Shown piece by piece: positions 52,257-64,000 of a stretch of 64,000 bases of DNA. The number at the start of each line of letters is the position of its first letter. Position 1 is the stretch's first letter. Location of the stretch: the NCBI GenBank assembly GCA_034640345.1, contig JAXRVH010000014.1, positions 496,001 to 560,000 on the forward strand, in the 5' to 3' direction. The notes under the pieces are model-generated. The model was not told where the DNA came from, did not search any database, and was given only the letters and a program-made list of their open reading frames with translations. A program made the position numbers and the translations under genes. Source of the DNA: Drechslera avenae (taxonomy: Eukaryota; Ascomycota; Dothideomycetes; Pleosporales; Pleosporaceae).

Positions 52257-54329
52257 GGCGACGACGGTGTTGTTGTGAGTAGGACGGTCGTTGGAGGAGC
52301 TCGAATTGTGCGAGATCGTAATTCCTGTGACCTTAAGCGAGTGGGCGTTTTGGGTTTAGCGCTGCACGGATCACACGCCTCGTGCCCAACACCACGCCCG
52401 TTTTCACATCTTCAAGTACTGATTTATTTCATCTAGGGGAGGCGTGGTTTTTATATCGCGGTCCATGTCTGAATTTACGTTTTGCATTTAATAGTGCAAG
52501 CGTTGTTTTGTCTGACTTCCAGCTCGATCGTGAGACTTTTCTTCCGCCAGCAATTTGCGGCTATATTGTCATCATACTCAGTGGCTCAAAGTGTTCGTCA
52601 TCGTATCTACTCTACGTTACACATCCTGCAAAAACATCTGTGTTGCTGCGGGTGTCGACATACTGCTACAAGATGTATGCTTTAAGAGCCATGATATTCC
52701 CGGCTCCATCCATATTCGTATTCGCCAAGCAATCGTACAGTTTGCTATTGGGGGATGTTGGAGCGATTGTGGAATTGATCGACTTGGAAGGCATCCCATA
52801 TCCTTCTCTCGCACTGTTGACCTTTGTTAGTGGGTTGCTCGAAAACTTGTGTCTCATCCTAGCTTTCCGAACGGCAAAAACGTCATCCACACTTTCACCC
52901 ACATTTAACATGATCAAGGCAGTCGACACCGCCGACAGAAGCCAGAAGCATCGCTATTGTAAGCCCTGCGTTTTTAAGTCCTGTAGCAAAGATCCTCTGC
53001 TGCTCCCATACAGGACAACTGCGGCAGCGGCATCTTTCGATGACTAGTCGTCGATGTACGCTAAAATCGGCTGTGCATAATTTCGGTCGACTTGAAGATC
53101 TAAATGGCCGTATGCTATTTGTGGTACAGCTTGTTGTGCTGGCACAGCGACACCCGGGAGGTGGCCTGTCACAACTTCTCATCGTCGACTGGTCGTTATG
53201 TCGCATTAGGAGCTGCAGATAGTGCAAGAACACCCGAACCAGACAATTTGTGTAGCTCCTGACGCCACTTCACACACTACAAGTATTGACTACATCACCG
53301 CACCTTATAGTTACAATGAGATTGGAAGATGGAGTTGTTAGATACACTCAGGCATCCGATTAACCTTCTGCCAAAGAATCTTCAAATGTAAATATGACTG
53401 ACAGACTTAATCCTAACAAAGCATTTGACATGCCACTAGCCACAATAGTAAGCACGAAGAAACTTGCACATCCGCTTTGCTGACCAGTAATCAACCCCTT
53501 AATATATAGATAACCACGACATCCTAGGCCCGGTAGTGTTAGTTGTGCTATAATTAGTATTTCATGCTATGAACCAAAGCCCTGTGATCAAGGGAACTGT
53601 CGTTCACACCGTCATCCTAACCGTATGTGAACTCCGCCTCACATGGGAACGAGCAAATTCGGCCGAAACAATTCATGGACTCGCAAAGTCTTCGATCAAA
53701 TCAGGGGCTACACGAGCGGCTTAGGTCTTATCTTGGTTGCTGTACGCCCAACGACTTGGAGTGTCTGTGGAACTCTCGGCCAGAGAGGACATCACCAATA
53801 CTTGCGATTAGTAGATAGCAAACCATGCGTGATGGGGCCAAGAATCTAGCAGCCTGGCTAATGCAAGAAACTTAGGCGGTATGAGCGAATCCGAGTCGTG
53901 ACCTCTGCATCGTGTACAACAAGCGATCTGAGGAATCTCTATTAGTAAAAACTCTATATCTACTGCGTCCAACCCATTTCATTAGACCCAGCGATTAATA
54001 ATTCGGTCTCAAACACCATGTCAAAGCAAGTACAACAAACAAAGTCCAGCGAATGTTAGAACTTAAGATTTTCTGATTTTCTACTGCTGCCAGAGTCTTC
54101 AAGACGACAGACCAAAAGGATAAATATATACATGCGATGGAAGGTCGCAAGACCCCCCAAAAAAGCAAAAGGTTAAGATGTGCACAAGAAATGAACTACC
54201 CCACTCTCCAACTATCGATCGACCAAACTAACCAGTCTTTGCCCAGAAAGAAGGATTGGTCAGAAAAGACTGAATCGATCAACCAACCATCAATCGCGCA
54301 CAAGATCGAGATGATGACTATACAGCTCT
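52257..54329. other. Intergenic region of 2.1 kb, possible gene relics
   Basis: The left end carries the uL2 promoter. A 221-codon plus-strand frame (52382-53047) begins at GTG and is overlapped by protein-like minus-strand frames (52666-52929, 52895-53233). Neither strand gives a recognisable domain, so I call neither. From 53.3 kb on the DNA is AT-richer and apparently empty. Confidence 0.4.
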
Positions 54330-55047
54330 CTATTTACCAGAGATGGTGTAGCTGGAGCTACCGGCAGCGTTGCCCCAACCCTCGGTGGAGAGAGTCTGGT
54401 AGTCGTGGGTACCAAGGTTCATGCCGAGCTTAGCCCAGGCGTCGAAGTGGCACTTGGTGGTGACGGTGCCGCTGCCGGGCCTCTTGTTCTGGCGGTTGGA
54501 GATGTACTGGGTGAAGGTGGTGGTACCGACAATGGAAGGCTGGTTGGTCTGGGTGTGCTTCCAGATGTCGTAAACGGATCCGTCGCAGGTGACGGTGCCC
54601 ATCTTCTGGCCCTGAGCGGAACCAGAGCCGTTGCTGGTGTACTCCTGGATGTAGTACTCGACAAGGGGGCTCTTGGTCCAGCCGTAGACGGAGACGAGAA
54701 CGGTGCCGGCCTTGGGCGAGGTGGAGCCCTGGAAGCTAATAGACCTGTGGTGTGTTAGTTGGCTGGCTTAGGAGAAGAAGAAAAAAGATGGCTTACCTGG
54801 TGGTTCCCTTGGACCATCCAAGTCCGACGACGAAGTCACCCGCGTTGGAGAAGTTCACAGAGTAGCCGTTGCTGGAAGGCGTGAAGTTGACGTTGCCACT
54901 GGTCTTGTAGTTCTGCTTGTAGTCCTGGCGGGCAACGAGCCCCTTGGGTCCGCTGAGCTGGAAGTCAGGGACATCAGCGGTGGGAGCGGCAAAGGCAGAG
55001 CCAGCAAGGGCCGAAACGGCGAGGACGACAGAGCTGAAGGCAACCAT
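54330..55047 (-). CDS. GH11 endo-1,4-beta-xylanase, secreted
   Basis: GH11 xylanases cleave xylan backbones in plant cell walls. Exons are 55047-54797 and 54744-54330, with a 52-nt intron (GTAAGC...CAG, with CTAAC branch); 221 aa. The signal peptide MVAFSSVVLAVSALAGSAFA is followed by a short propeptide ending near LVAR. The beta-jelly-roll signatures are GDFVVGLGWSKG, VSVYGWTKSPLVEYYIQEY with the nucleophile Glu113, PSIVGTTTFTQYISNRQNKR in the thumb region, HFDAWAKLGMNLG, and TLSTEGWGNAAGSSSY with the acid/base Glu205. Both catalytic glutamates are present and the length is normal. A TATATAG element lies upstream. The enzyme is expected to be extracellular and substrate-induced; induction is inferred from the family. 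Confidence 0.96.
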
Positions 55048-58000
55048 TTTCAAGAGTCGGTGGTGTTTTTTAGGTGTTGGTGGTGAGAAGAAGAGGCAGA
55101 CACTCAGTGTGCAGAGAAGAAAGGTAGTTAGAAAGATAAGCTGGTAGAGTAGTGAATGGAAGGCGTTGAAGCTGATGATTCCATTTCCTCGATACCGTCC
55201 CGTACCTATATACTCACTTGAGGAAGAAGTACGGTTAAAAAGCCTCAAAGCACAAACGCATTTGCCATATTAAACAATCGTTTCAAGGGCATGGCCGCAC
55301 ATCTCCCGAGCCGCCAGCTTTTCCCTTGTGACCTTGTCGCCTTGCCTTTTGCAGGTCCAGTTGCCCATGTTTCTCCGCCACAGGTGTAGACCAAATCCGG
55401 CCTTAGTACGTGTTTCCACCAGTCAAGCAAATTAAAAATGGCCCCTGTTTAATTAAGCTGTGTCAAGACTCGGCCAAGCTACGGTTAGATTGATATAGTG
55501 TCTTGTGGGGAAGCCATGCGACGGTTGTTATGCAATGCTGCGCATGGGTCGGGGAGATCGGTGTGCTTGATTCCCTCGGCAAAAGGCTTGGGGAGGCTTG
55601 CGTCGTCCTTGTCGCCTTGTTTCCTGCGCTGCATGCTGCCTTCGACCTCATCTACATGTTAAGAGTGCCGGTGGGTATTTTCCACATTCAAAACTTTGCA
55701 AATTGCGAGCATGGGCGACGGGAACGGGAGCTCTAGGGTGTGGTAAAACCACTTGACAGTATGGGCGTAAGCAGCTCTGGAGAGCCGCCGAAGATTTGCC
55801 AAACGGAACATCTAGCCTGGGTTCTACTGGCGTTAGCAGTACTGACATGCCGACAGCAGTCACCTAACGGTTCGCCTACGTGTAGCCGGTGAAGCTTCCC
55901 CCTTCAGCGGGCACTAGAGCAGCAACGCCGATCAGAAGTGCCGAGTGGAGGGTAATCTACAACGTCCTTCCTAGACCGTACAGTATCGAGCACATAGGTA
56001 GCGTGGCTAGCACAGCGCCAGTTATTCGACTATTCAAGCCTCAAAGCAGCCGCAGCAGTACTCGTGCACGAAGGGCGCAGCAGCGAATTACCACCACAAT
56101 TCTGCCGTGCATGTTTCAGACAGCCCCCACTGTATCCCTTTCTACTCTACTCCACTTCCCGACAATCTCTATCCGCAACCTGGATGTGGAAAGTTTGCCC
56201 AGTTCAAAAAGAGCCGCTGGGCTTACGAAAGCGGCTCTCGTATCTTTCCGTCTAGTAGTACCCTACCCACGATGATCCGAGCGCCACCCATTCTCTCCAA
56301 TCTAGATTCGGATGCTCTCATAGCCCTACCGTACTGGCACGCACCGGAAAACGTCAGCACTATGTTTGCGTAAGAGCCCGTCTCGCGCCGCGTAAGTCAA
56401 TATTGCCAGCCTCAATAATATCGCCAGTTTGCCTTCACGTTGCCGTTCGCAAACGTCCCACATCCTCAAACACGGTATATGCCCACCAGTAGTTTGCCAT
56501 GCACCTATCAAGTCAAACAGCGCACGACAATGCATTGAAACGCCATCGCATTTTTTTCTTCTTCCCGTACAACAGAACACTGCAGGGTACTCCCTATCCT
56601 AATACCACTGTTATAGACCACATTATTTGGATCCATTGCGTCATTGAGCGCTCTAGATGTTCCGTCCATTTTTTTATTTGGCCTGAGCCTGGCGATCATG
56701 ACACCCGCTGATGGCATGACATGTGTTTTGTATATTGAGCCACGTACTACAGCACTTACCACTGGCTTTTATTACTCAAACTCCCACCGGCATAAGTCGT
56801 TTTCCATCGTGGCCATCGAGTTCTACCTTTTCTACACAGGGATAGACTATGCAGATACGACGATCAACAATAAACACGTCTACACGCGCTCAGGGATCCA
56901 TACTTGCAAATGACCAGTCGTCATTTCTTCATACGGCTGGAGAACATATGATCCATACACCTACATTAGACCAAAAAGGCGGCCCGCGTGCGCATTCCCA
57001 CATCTCGGCCAGATCACGGCGCCACGGCGCCACCAAGACACCCGTTCCACAGCAAAGACCTGAAACATCAAACACTCTATCCTCCGGATATGCGCACCCT
57101 AACCCTCCCCCCCCCCCTTTCTTCATCTCCGATATCTAACCCTTTTCCTTCTCACTTCCGGTCGTCGGTCGCATTTTGGTCCCGCGTCCCGACCTGTACA
57201 CGCAAAATTACACAAACTTGGGTTTTTCAGGTACCACCACAATGTTCTAGCCTTTCTACCCTGCCCTCCCCTAAGAGAAATAAGCCTTGCAACTAGAGTT
57301 TAGTTGTTCTAGACCAAGGCAAACTAGTCGTTCCTCCCGTGGAAAACGCCACTTTCTATTTCAATCGCGTATCGCTCTAAAACAAATGATCGTCTCTTCT
57401 TACCGCCCCGCCACTGACTATCATCGTGCCCTTCCTCTTTTTTTTGAGAGGCGGGGGGAAGTTGAGAGCTGTAGGTGAGTAAGTATCTCCATTCCGATAT
57501 TTTCGTCGACAGCAGAGAGTCCAGAAAGGGCCAATTTTTCTGGCAGAAAATAAAAAAGAAGGGTTTCATATAAACATCCAAATTCTTCTTTCTTCACACG
57601 ATTTACCCCTCTCAAACTAATCTTTTTCATCGCGATTTCCTTGACTTGTCTTTTTTGCGAAAACAACCCGATTTCTTTTCGTCTCTTTCCGCCGCTAATC
57701 TTTTCACCTAACCAACTTACTCCCGATCACGGTATTACTCATACAGATACGAGAAATAAACACACTCCATCTACTCACGGCCCAACTTTTTGTTTATGTG
57801 GTTTCCCTGCGTCACGTCACCGGTAAGCGGAAATAAAGTTACGGTATAGTACAATACAGTACAGGTAAGCGCCGGGAGAAATCTCACCACGCGGGTGGAT
57901 CGGTGGGTAAGACGGCAAGTGTGGTGCAGCAGCGGGTATGTATGCTTACTTGCGATACGAGACTCTACGGCTCAACACCGCGCTTTGCACATTTGATCAC

Positions 58001-58316
58001 AAAAAGTGTTTGCTCATGTTTGCTTGCTTTCTCTATACGTAATACATAGGTGTAGCGACGGAACCCAAAGCGCCCCGTGTCCTTGGCTCGTACAAGTCAA
58101 GAGGGATAGATCCATGGTACAGATATGACTGCGAACCGTTCGAATCATGCCGCCACCCTCTCTAGAATATAAACATCTGAAGCGAATAAAACCAAAGTCG
58201 TACCGCCAAATCAGCTTTGCAGATCAACCGGGTCAGGGGATCATCGCTAATAGTTACTCTTACAAACACACACACACACACGTCCACGCACATCCATCAT
58301 CATCGTCCTGCTATTT
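55048..58316. other. Gene-free region of 3.3 kb
   Basis: The left part is the xylanase promoter. CTAGCC at 55810-55815 and GGCTAG near 56007 resemble relaxed XlnR/Xyr1 sites (GGCTAR), and GTGGGG near 55505 resembles a CreA site; these short matches are weak. No convincing ORF. (AC)8 occurs at 58266-58281 and a C-rich run near 57106-57118. Confidence 0.45.
55205..55212 (-). promoter_or_regulatory. TATA-like element of the GH11 xylanase gene
   Basis: A TATATAGG word on the minus strand (plus-strand CCTATATA, about 55205-55212), about 160 bp before ATG 55047, fitting a leader of around 120 nt. Confidence 0.5.
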
Positions 58317-61300
58317 CTACTGGCGCGTGGCCTCGATGGCCTTCTCTAGCCCGACGATCCTTAGGCTCTTTCCGCGACCCAACTTTCCGCTCATTAGCCC
58401 CGCGGCAGGTATCAACTTGTCATCCCAGTGCCTGAACAGGACCTTCATGTCACGTGGGACACCCTCTAGCACGACCGTGGTGACGGGCATGAAGGGCCGA
58501 TCTTCTTCCGACACGGCGAGCATACCATAGGCTTGGGCGAACATAAGGGCAGTCGAGAAGGCTGGAGCTTGCGAGCGAGACAAGGGGCCGACGATGCTGG
58601 TGGAGGGCGGTCAGTTCAAAATTGCCACCGGTAAATATGGGCAAACATCGAATGGTAAAAACTTACATGTACATCTCGAAGAATGCATCAAGTACGTAGA
58701 TGTTCTCCGGCTCCAAATCTCTCTGTGAGAAAGGCATGATCTCCTTGATCTCCGTTCTGATGGTCCCCACAGGCGACTTGGGCGTAATCGGCGTCTGTGG
58801 CCTCTGTTCAGCAGCGTTCCAAGATGGTCTTCGTAGCAGCGGCGCGAAAAAGGAGCTGCTCACCTGGAGTGCTTGGCCCCATCCTGCCGGCTGGCCCGTA
58901 GTCTGTTCAATCTTGTAGAGGCGTACTCGATACTTGTCCGACGTGGCCTTGTAGCGCCAGTGGTCTGCGGAACGCGGGATGGCGGGACCCTTGTTTGGAA
59001 CCAGCGAGGGTGGGAAAGTGTTGAGCATGTCCTGGGGCTCAGAGCCTTCATCAATCTCGGCGTAATCGCCAGTCGGTGCTAGGTCCATGCCCATAAGACG
59101 CGCGCCAGAGACTTCCTCAGCGGAGCAGCCTCGGCCCTTCCAGAGGTAGACTCGACCGGTGGATGTGGTGATCAGGTAAGGGAATGCAGAGCAGAGACTC
59201 TTGAGCGAAAAGTCAACTTCGTCAAACGCAAGGTGTCCGAGGTGGCGACGACCGCACAACATGAACTCTTTTGCTCCTGGCTTTGCACCACGTCTTGTGA
59301 TGACAATACCGCCCAGGGCTTCGAAGAAGTTGGGTGTCTCTTGACCCTGTCGCAAGACGATGAGGCGCCCCTGATTCTGACGTGCATGGTTCTTGGCAAA
59401 CAACTGTACGTCTTCTAGTGTTGGTTCTGGCACACCATTGCCTGCCCACAAATAGACATCGGTATGCTTAGCGCCCCTTGAGTCTTCGTATATGTGGGTG
59501 CACAGGTACATTGAGTCTTGAAACAATATATGCTCCTCCTGAACTAAGACAGGCGAGAGTCTTCCATCGCCTGATACTTCTTGGATTTGCTTGCGCAATG
59601 TACGAATTTTGCCTGTCGGACCGAGATCAAGCGGTGGCGACTTCAGGGTGTACATTGTGTCAATATTCTCTGGGAGCTGGGAGTTTGTCACTGGGGCATC
59701 ATCGAAGAAGTCTGCAAACATTCCATCCTGCTTTTTGACTGGCGAGATGGGAGGTTCGGAAAAGGGCCTGTTTGCACTCCCTGGTGGTGACATGGGCGCA
59801 TTCCTAGGAAGCTGTGGAGTCGAGTCACGTGATCGTGATGCTACCAGCCCACCCAAACTTCCCAAACTGAAACCTAACCCAACAGGCTTCAGCTTTGGCG
59901 GCACAGGCTCCGGCCGGGGAGATTCGGGCAAAGCCTTCTCCTCCGACACTGGAGAGCGGACAAGGCCGGCATCCTTCATCGCAGCTCGTTCATCCGCTTG
60001 TGTAGGGAGTTTGATTGGTGATTTTACTCTCACTGGTGCGGGTGATGAAGATGCCGAAGGTCTACCCCACATGGTGGTAGCGCTCTTGACTGATGAAAAC
60101 CCAGTCTTTTGAGGTGAGGGCTCATTGGTGGCTGGTGAGATCTCTACATTGGGAGTTGAAATTTCCCTGAGTGGTGTTGTCTTGGGGCTCTCTACTGTTG
60201 GCTTGGTGGGTAATGTGGGCAACGGGCGCGAGAATCGAGAATGTGATGTTGGCGACGGCGAAGGTGAGCTCGCTTTTGGCGTTTCGACCTGCTTTAGCAG
60301 AGGGGACTTTTGCGGCGTGCTATGCCCTTCGGAGACGCGTTTCTCAGATTCCAGGGTTACAGGTTTCTTAGGAATTCCCGGCGAGGAAATCTTGGGAGAG
60401 TTGATGGACTCTGGACGAGGAGAGGGCTTGGGTGTAGTTTGGGATGCAGATACCCTTCGGTCCAGGTCCAAGGGCTCTGTCTTCTTAGGAGGCTCAGGAG
60501 TGGCTACCTTTCCAAAGTTGCCTGAAGATATACGTGGAGACTTGGCTGGTGGGGCAGGCTTTTCAGTCGATGATCTACTGACTGGCGTTTTGGCTACTGA
60601 TCGCTGCTCTGGGTTTCCGTTAGTCTTGGAAGGCTCAGAGCTTGCAAGTGCACGCTCAGAATTTACCAAGGGGACAGCAGCAGCAGTATGTACCTTCTCT
60701 TCAGCCTTTTCCTGTTCATTGGCCGTTTGTTTCGAGGCGGGCGCTCGCCGCTTGGGTCCGCGGGCGCGACCCTTGGTCATGTGTTGCAGCTCTGGTGCAG
60801 GTCCGGTCTTCTCTTGCGCAGGCCTGGTAGGTGACGCATCTACCTCAGCACTTGATGTAGACTTGTTCGTCGCTAAAGGGGGCGGGCCTCGAGCGAGCAT
60901 ACCAGCTAATGCAGGGTTGAAGCGTCCCGCTAGCTTACCAGACATGACCGGCTCCTTGGTTGGAGACGAGGGAGCAGGCGATGCTGGCTTATCGTTCATG
61001 ACGGGTCTGACGGCGCTCAAACTCTTCTTCCTGGCGAGAGCCTCTGGTATCGGCTCCTTCTCCTTCGGCGCACTCGTAGTCTTCGGGTCGCTATCTGCCC
61101 GGTGGAGGCCCTTTTGCTTCAAGATGGCTTCTGGTGTAGGGGCTGGCTTTGATATGCTGTCTGACCTTTTCAAAACAGAGCCCTCGGCTTGTGCCTTATC
61201 GAAGATGACCGACTTCTTCTTGAGGAGACTCTCCTTGAATTCATCCTTCCTAACGGTAGGCTTGGGACCACCAGTTATGTTCAAAGCACCCTTGCCACGC

Positions 61301-63461
61301 GTTATGTTGTCTTTGAGAACGTCAGGCGCCACATAGTTCTTGGTCTCTGTCTTTCTCAGCCTGCCAAAGACGTTTTGTAGTTCGTTCACTTCGTTCGTCT
61401 TTGAGTTGTCTACTGGCGGTTGACGCGGCTTGAGCCCGGCGCGGAAGTCCTTCTTCGGTGCCATCTCTGACTTGGCTACTGGGAAGCCATTGCCCATATC
61501 CTTGTTGAATCTTGCTGCTACCGGTTTCGCGTTTGCCGGAGCTGATGGCTCTTCGTTCGCTGGAGGAGAGGTGGGCGACTTGACAGAATCTGATGCGGAC
61601 GCTTCCTCTGCAGCCTTTTCAGAAGGTTCTTTTGAGACTTCGGGCTCGTCCAATGCTGGCGGTGTCTCTTCCGCAGGCTTGGGCTTTTGTGCTGATACAG
61701 ACAAAGGCCGTGGGGACTGCTCCTTCAGTGTCTCCATCTTCTTAGGCTCAACATGTTCCTCCTTCTTTGGAGACTCGGGCCTGCGGAAGCCTACGGGTTT
61801 CAACTGTACGTCTTTGATGGGTGACGTTCGACCCGACCCAGGCGGCTCACCAAACGGACTACCCTTGCCCAGGTCAACACTACTGCGTTGCTGCTTGATG
61901 CGATTGAGTTCAGCCATCCATGCGGGTTGCGCTGGTGGCGGTTGCTTCATCTTGGGCGACTCCGGCGGCTTGCTCAGCGCACTCTCTAACCAACTTGACT
62001 TTGTAGGGCTCCATCGCTTCGAGGGACTTGGTGGGGACGTGTCGTCTTGTCGCTGTGCATCCTTTTCGCTAAACGTCGAAGCGACAGACTTTGCTCTGCT
62101 GTGGCGGGGCAGGGCTGGCTTGACGAATTCTTCTTTGGGCGCGGCATCCTTGTCGGCACCGGTGATGGTAGCATTACTATAGCTCGAGGTTGGGCGCGAG
62201 GAAGGCTCGCCGAAGTTGTCTCTGCTCGCGGGCCGGTCGAGGTGGGAGAGGGAGCCATAGCCTGCCATGGCGCTTGAACGATTGCTAAAGGAGGAATTTT
62301 GCCTGCTCAGAACTGGCGGTGTCTGTGTGCTCCACCGCTTGCTCACGCTGTCGCTGCGCTTGAGCATGGCGCTCTGAACGAAGCCGCCCATACCCTTTGT
62401 CGGTGACGCAGAGCGCTCCCTTTCTGGCGATATCCTCCCTTGGGTTGGCGACATGGCCATTCCGCGTGCTGCGCGCTCGTTGTCCCCACCGTCGACTGAC
62501 GAGGCCGGCTCGGAGGGCAGGGCAAACTTTTGTGACTCAAGCACCGGCAGCGCCGACCGCGCCTTTGCACTCGAGTCTGCATCGCCGCCGGATATCGATG
62601 TGCTCGTGGAGAAGCGGTTGCTCATGGCGGTGCTCCCTCGCATGGAGCCACCACGTGAGCCCGGCGAGCTTGAGCGCACGCTCTCAGCGGGTGGACTGCC
62701 AACCTCAGGCTCTACAGTCGAGTCGCGTGACATGCCTGGAAGCTGTCTCCTGGCTGAGACGGGGTCTGGGTCGGAAGCGGTGTCGTCCTGGGATTTCCTA
62801 AAAGCAGCCGAGCCCCTCCCTCCGTCGGCCGACTGTCGAAAGAAAGCAGGGTCCTTTGCACCTAGCGAGGCGGCAATGGAGCTTCGTGAGGGGTTTGCCT
62901 CGGGTGAGGAGGTGGGCTCTGGTGTTTGTGTAGTAGAGGCTCGTTCGGGGGAGCGCGATGCTACCGAGAGCGGGCGCCGTATGCTGCCGGACTGCGGCCT
63001 CTGCTTCCACGAGAGAGTGCCTGATCGTCCCAGTGCGGCAGCGCTGGTCGCAGGCTTCTTGGGCTCCACGTCTTCGAGCGTCATGGGCTGGACATCGTCG
63101 CCGCGGGTGGCATCTTGTGAGGGCGGGCTCATGGTCGGGGTGGGCGTGCTGATGGCCTGTTCCTGTACCGCTCTTGGGGTGCCGGTTGTGGAGCGTGGCG
63201 ATTGCGGTGTATATGGCTTGTCGGGGGAGATTGACCGCGCTCGCTCTGTTTGGGGAAATTGTCAGCAGCTGTGACCATGTGTAAGGCGGGTGTAGAAAAA
63301 AACAAACCTGCTCGTCGCGCTAGTCTCTCACTGCGGCCTTGTATCAAATCTTCTTCCAGCTTCTTTACCCGCTCGGCATCCTCCTGGTCTCGCTGGTCGC
63401 CGAGGCGTCGGATGCGCTGCACAAACTCGGAAGGGTCGATTTCCTTGTCCTCGGACGACAT
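58317..63461 (-). CDS. DUF4045 / gelsolin-repeat protein, probable actin-binding protein (1670 aa)
   Basis: Exons are 63461-63308, 63245-58667 and 58596-58317, with introns of 62 nt (GTTTGT...CAG) and 70 nt (GTAAGT...CAG). The N-terminus MSSEDKEIDPSEFVQRIRRL with QRDQEDAERVKKLEEDLIQG is helical and matches the start of fungal DUF4045 proteins. About residues 75-1240 are Ser/Pro/Lys-rich and disordered, with many SP sites. The last 400 residues carry gelsolin-like repeats: FQDSMYLCTHIYEDSRGAKH and DVYLWAGNG, then FPYLITTSTGRVYLWKGRGC with SAEEVSGARLMGMDL, then PENIYVLDAFFEMY joined by splicing to IIVGPLSRSQ, ending LRIVGLEKAIEATRQ. Gelsolin repeats bind actin and Ca2+; the family is thought to act at the fungal actin cytoskeleton. 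Function here is inferred. Confidence 0.9.
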
Positions 63462-64000
63462 GGTGGAGGGAGAGACGAGATGAGATGAGAAGGCTGGGCA
63501 GAGACACAGGCCAGTGTGCGCTACGCGACTACCTACGGGACTCGAGAGCAAGGGTTGAAGCTGCTCGGCAGTGAAATGATTCCCAGGCTGATCGCAGAGC
63601 TAGACGGTCGTTAGGTTGCTTGGATTCGGTTACCTCATGCCCGGATGTGTTTCAGAAAGTACAGTAAGGAGTGGAGAGATGCAACGACGCAGCCACACGT
63701 AAAAAGATATTCTGGTCTTGTGGAGGAGAGCAGACACAGGCAAGCGGGCAAAGGGCAGGAGAGGGCAATGTGGAGATGGCTCAATGCATGTTTGTTTATG
63801 TCGTCAAGTCCAGCTGCAACATGAGCGCTTGGAGCTTGTTCAGACTACCGCTGCACTATCCGTAGCTAGCCTTTGGGCTGCGTCGCCCCTTGCACATACA
63901 TCCGTCGGCTGCAGTATCATATCGTGTTTGGACACCCATGGCAATCAATACAGGAAGAGTCTGGCTTTTGCGTCCTGTACCACCCACTCGAGGCCCTGCT
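63462..64000. promoter_or_regulatory. Upstream region of the DUF4045/gelsolin gene
   Basis: 539 bp to the window edge. No gene or clear core-promoter element seen. Confidence 0.4.

Noticed and set aside
52382..53233. Plus-strand 221-codon frame and antisense frames
   Set aside because: The plus frame begins at GTG; both strands look partly protein-like but no domain is recognisable, so I could not choose a gene.
60125..61336. 403-codon plus-strand frame
   Set aside because: Antisense shadow of the Ser/Pro/Lys-rich part of the DUF4045/gelsolin gene.

Overview
The window is a piece of nuclear chromosome from a filamentous ascomycete, most likely a dothideomycete of the Pleosporales type. The evidence is: short introns (about 48-83 nt) with GTRNGT donors and CTRAY-like branch sites; long UTRs and intergenic spaces; a DUF7730-type gene; fungal gene families such as the DUF4045/gelsolin protein, AA9, GH11 and GH125; and no operon structure. 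The placement below class rests on remembered family resemblance, not on a search.

Layout, left to right. 0-5 kb: a divergent pair, the splicing factor gene rse1 (minus strand, cut by the left edge) and the 60S biogenesis gene SDA1 (plus). 5-11 kb (minus): a disordered protein of unknown function, an APH-like kinase with an in-frame stop just upstream of its start, a broken DUF7730 gene and, beginning at 10.8 kb, a GPI-type cupredoxin. 13-17.6 kb: CENP-X/MHF2 (minus) and an MIF-domain protein (plus), separated by 2.7 kb without genes. 20-34 kb, an accessory-looking part: an unknown 339-aa protein, an FAD monooxygenase, a degenerate J-domain protein with a GC-AG intron, an AA9 LPMO, a small membrane protein, a decayed open frame and a GH125 mannosidase, with large empty stretches. 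36-52 kb, mostly conserved cellular genes: a protein with a CBM48/AMPK-beta-like domain, delta-COP, a large acidic Gln/Trp-repeat protein, a NIPA-type magnesium transporter, APC4 and ribosomal protein uL2. 54-63.5 kb: a GH11 xylanase and a 1670-residue DUF4045/gelsolin protein.

How they fit together. I see no biosynthetic cluster, CRISPR array, intact transposon, rRNA or tRNA. Most genes serve unrelated core processes: splicing, ribosome assembly and translation, COPI traffic, mitosis, kinetochore or DNA repair, and actin. The secreted enzymes (AA9, GH11, GH125) and the cupredoxin fit a plant-associated or saprotrophic life style. TATA-like elements were noticed mainly upstream of secreted or accessory genes.

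I did not find a clear new biological system. The best leads are gene-structure oddities: an MIF fold buried inside a longer protein, an RPD (not HPD) J-domain, a doubly broken DUF7730 gene, a stop-free 60-nt intron, a first coding exon made of ATG alone, and a CBM48-like domain on a long disordered tail. Exon boundaries were assigned by eye from splice signals and family resemblance.
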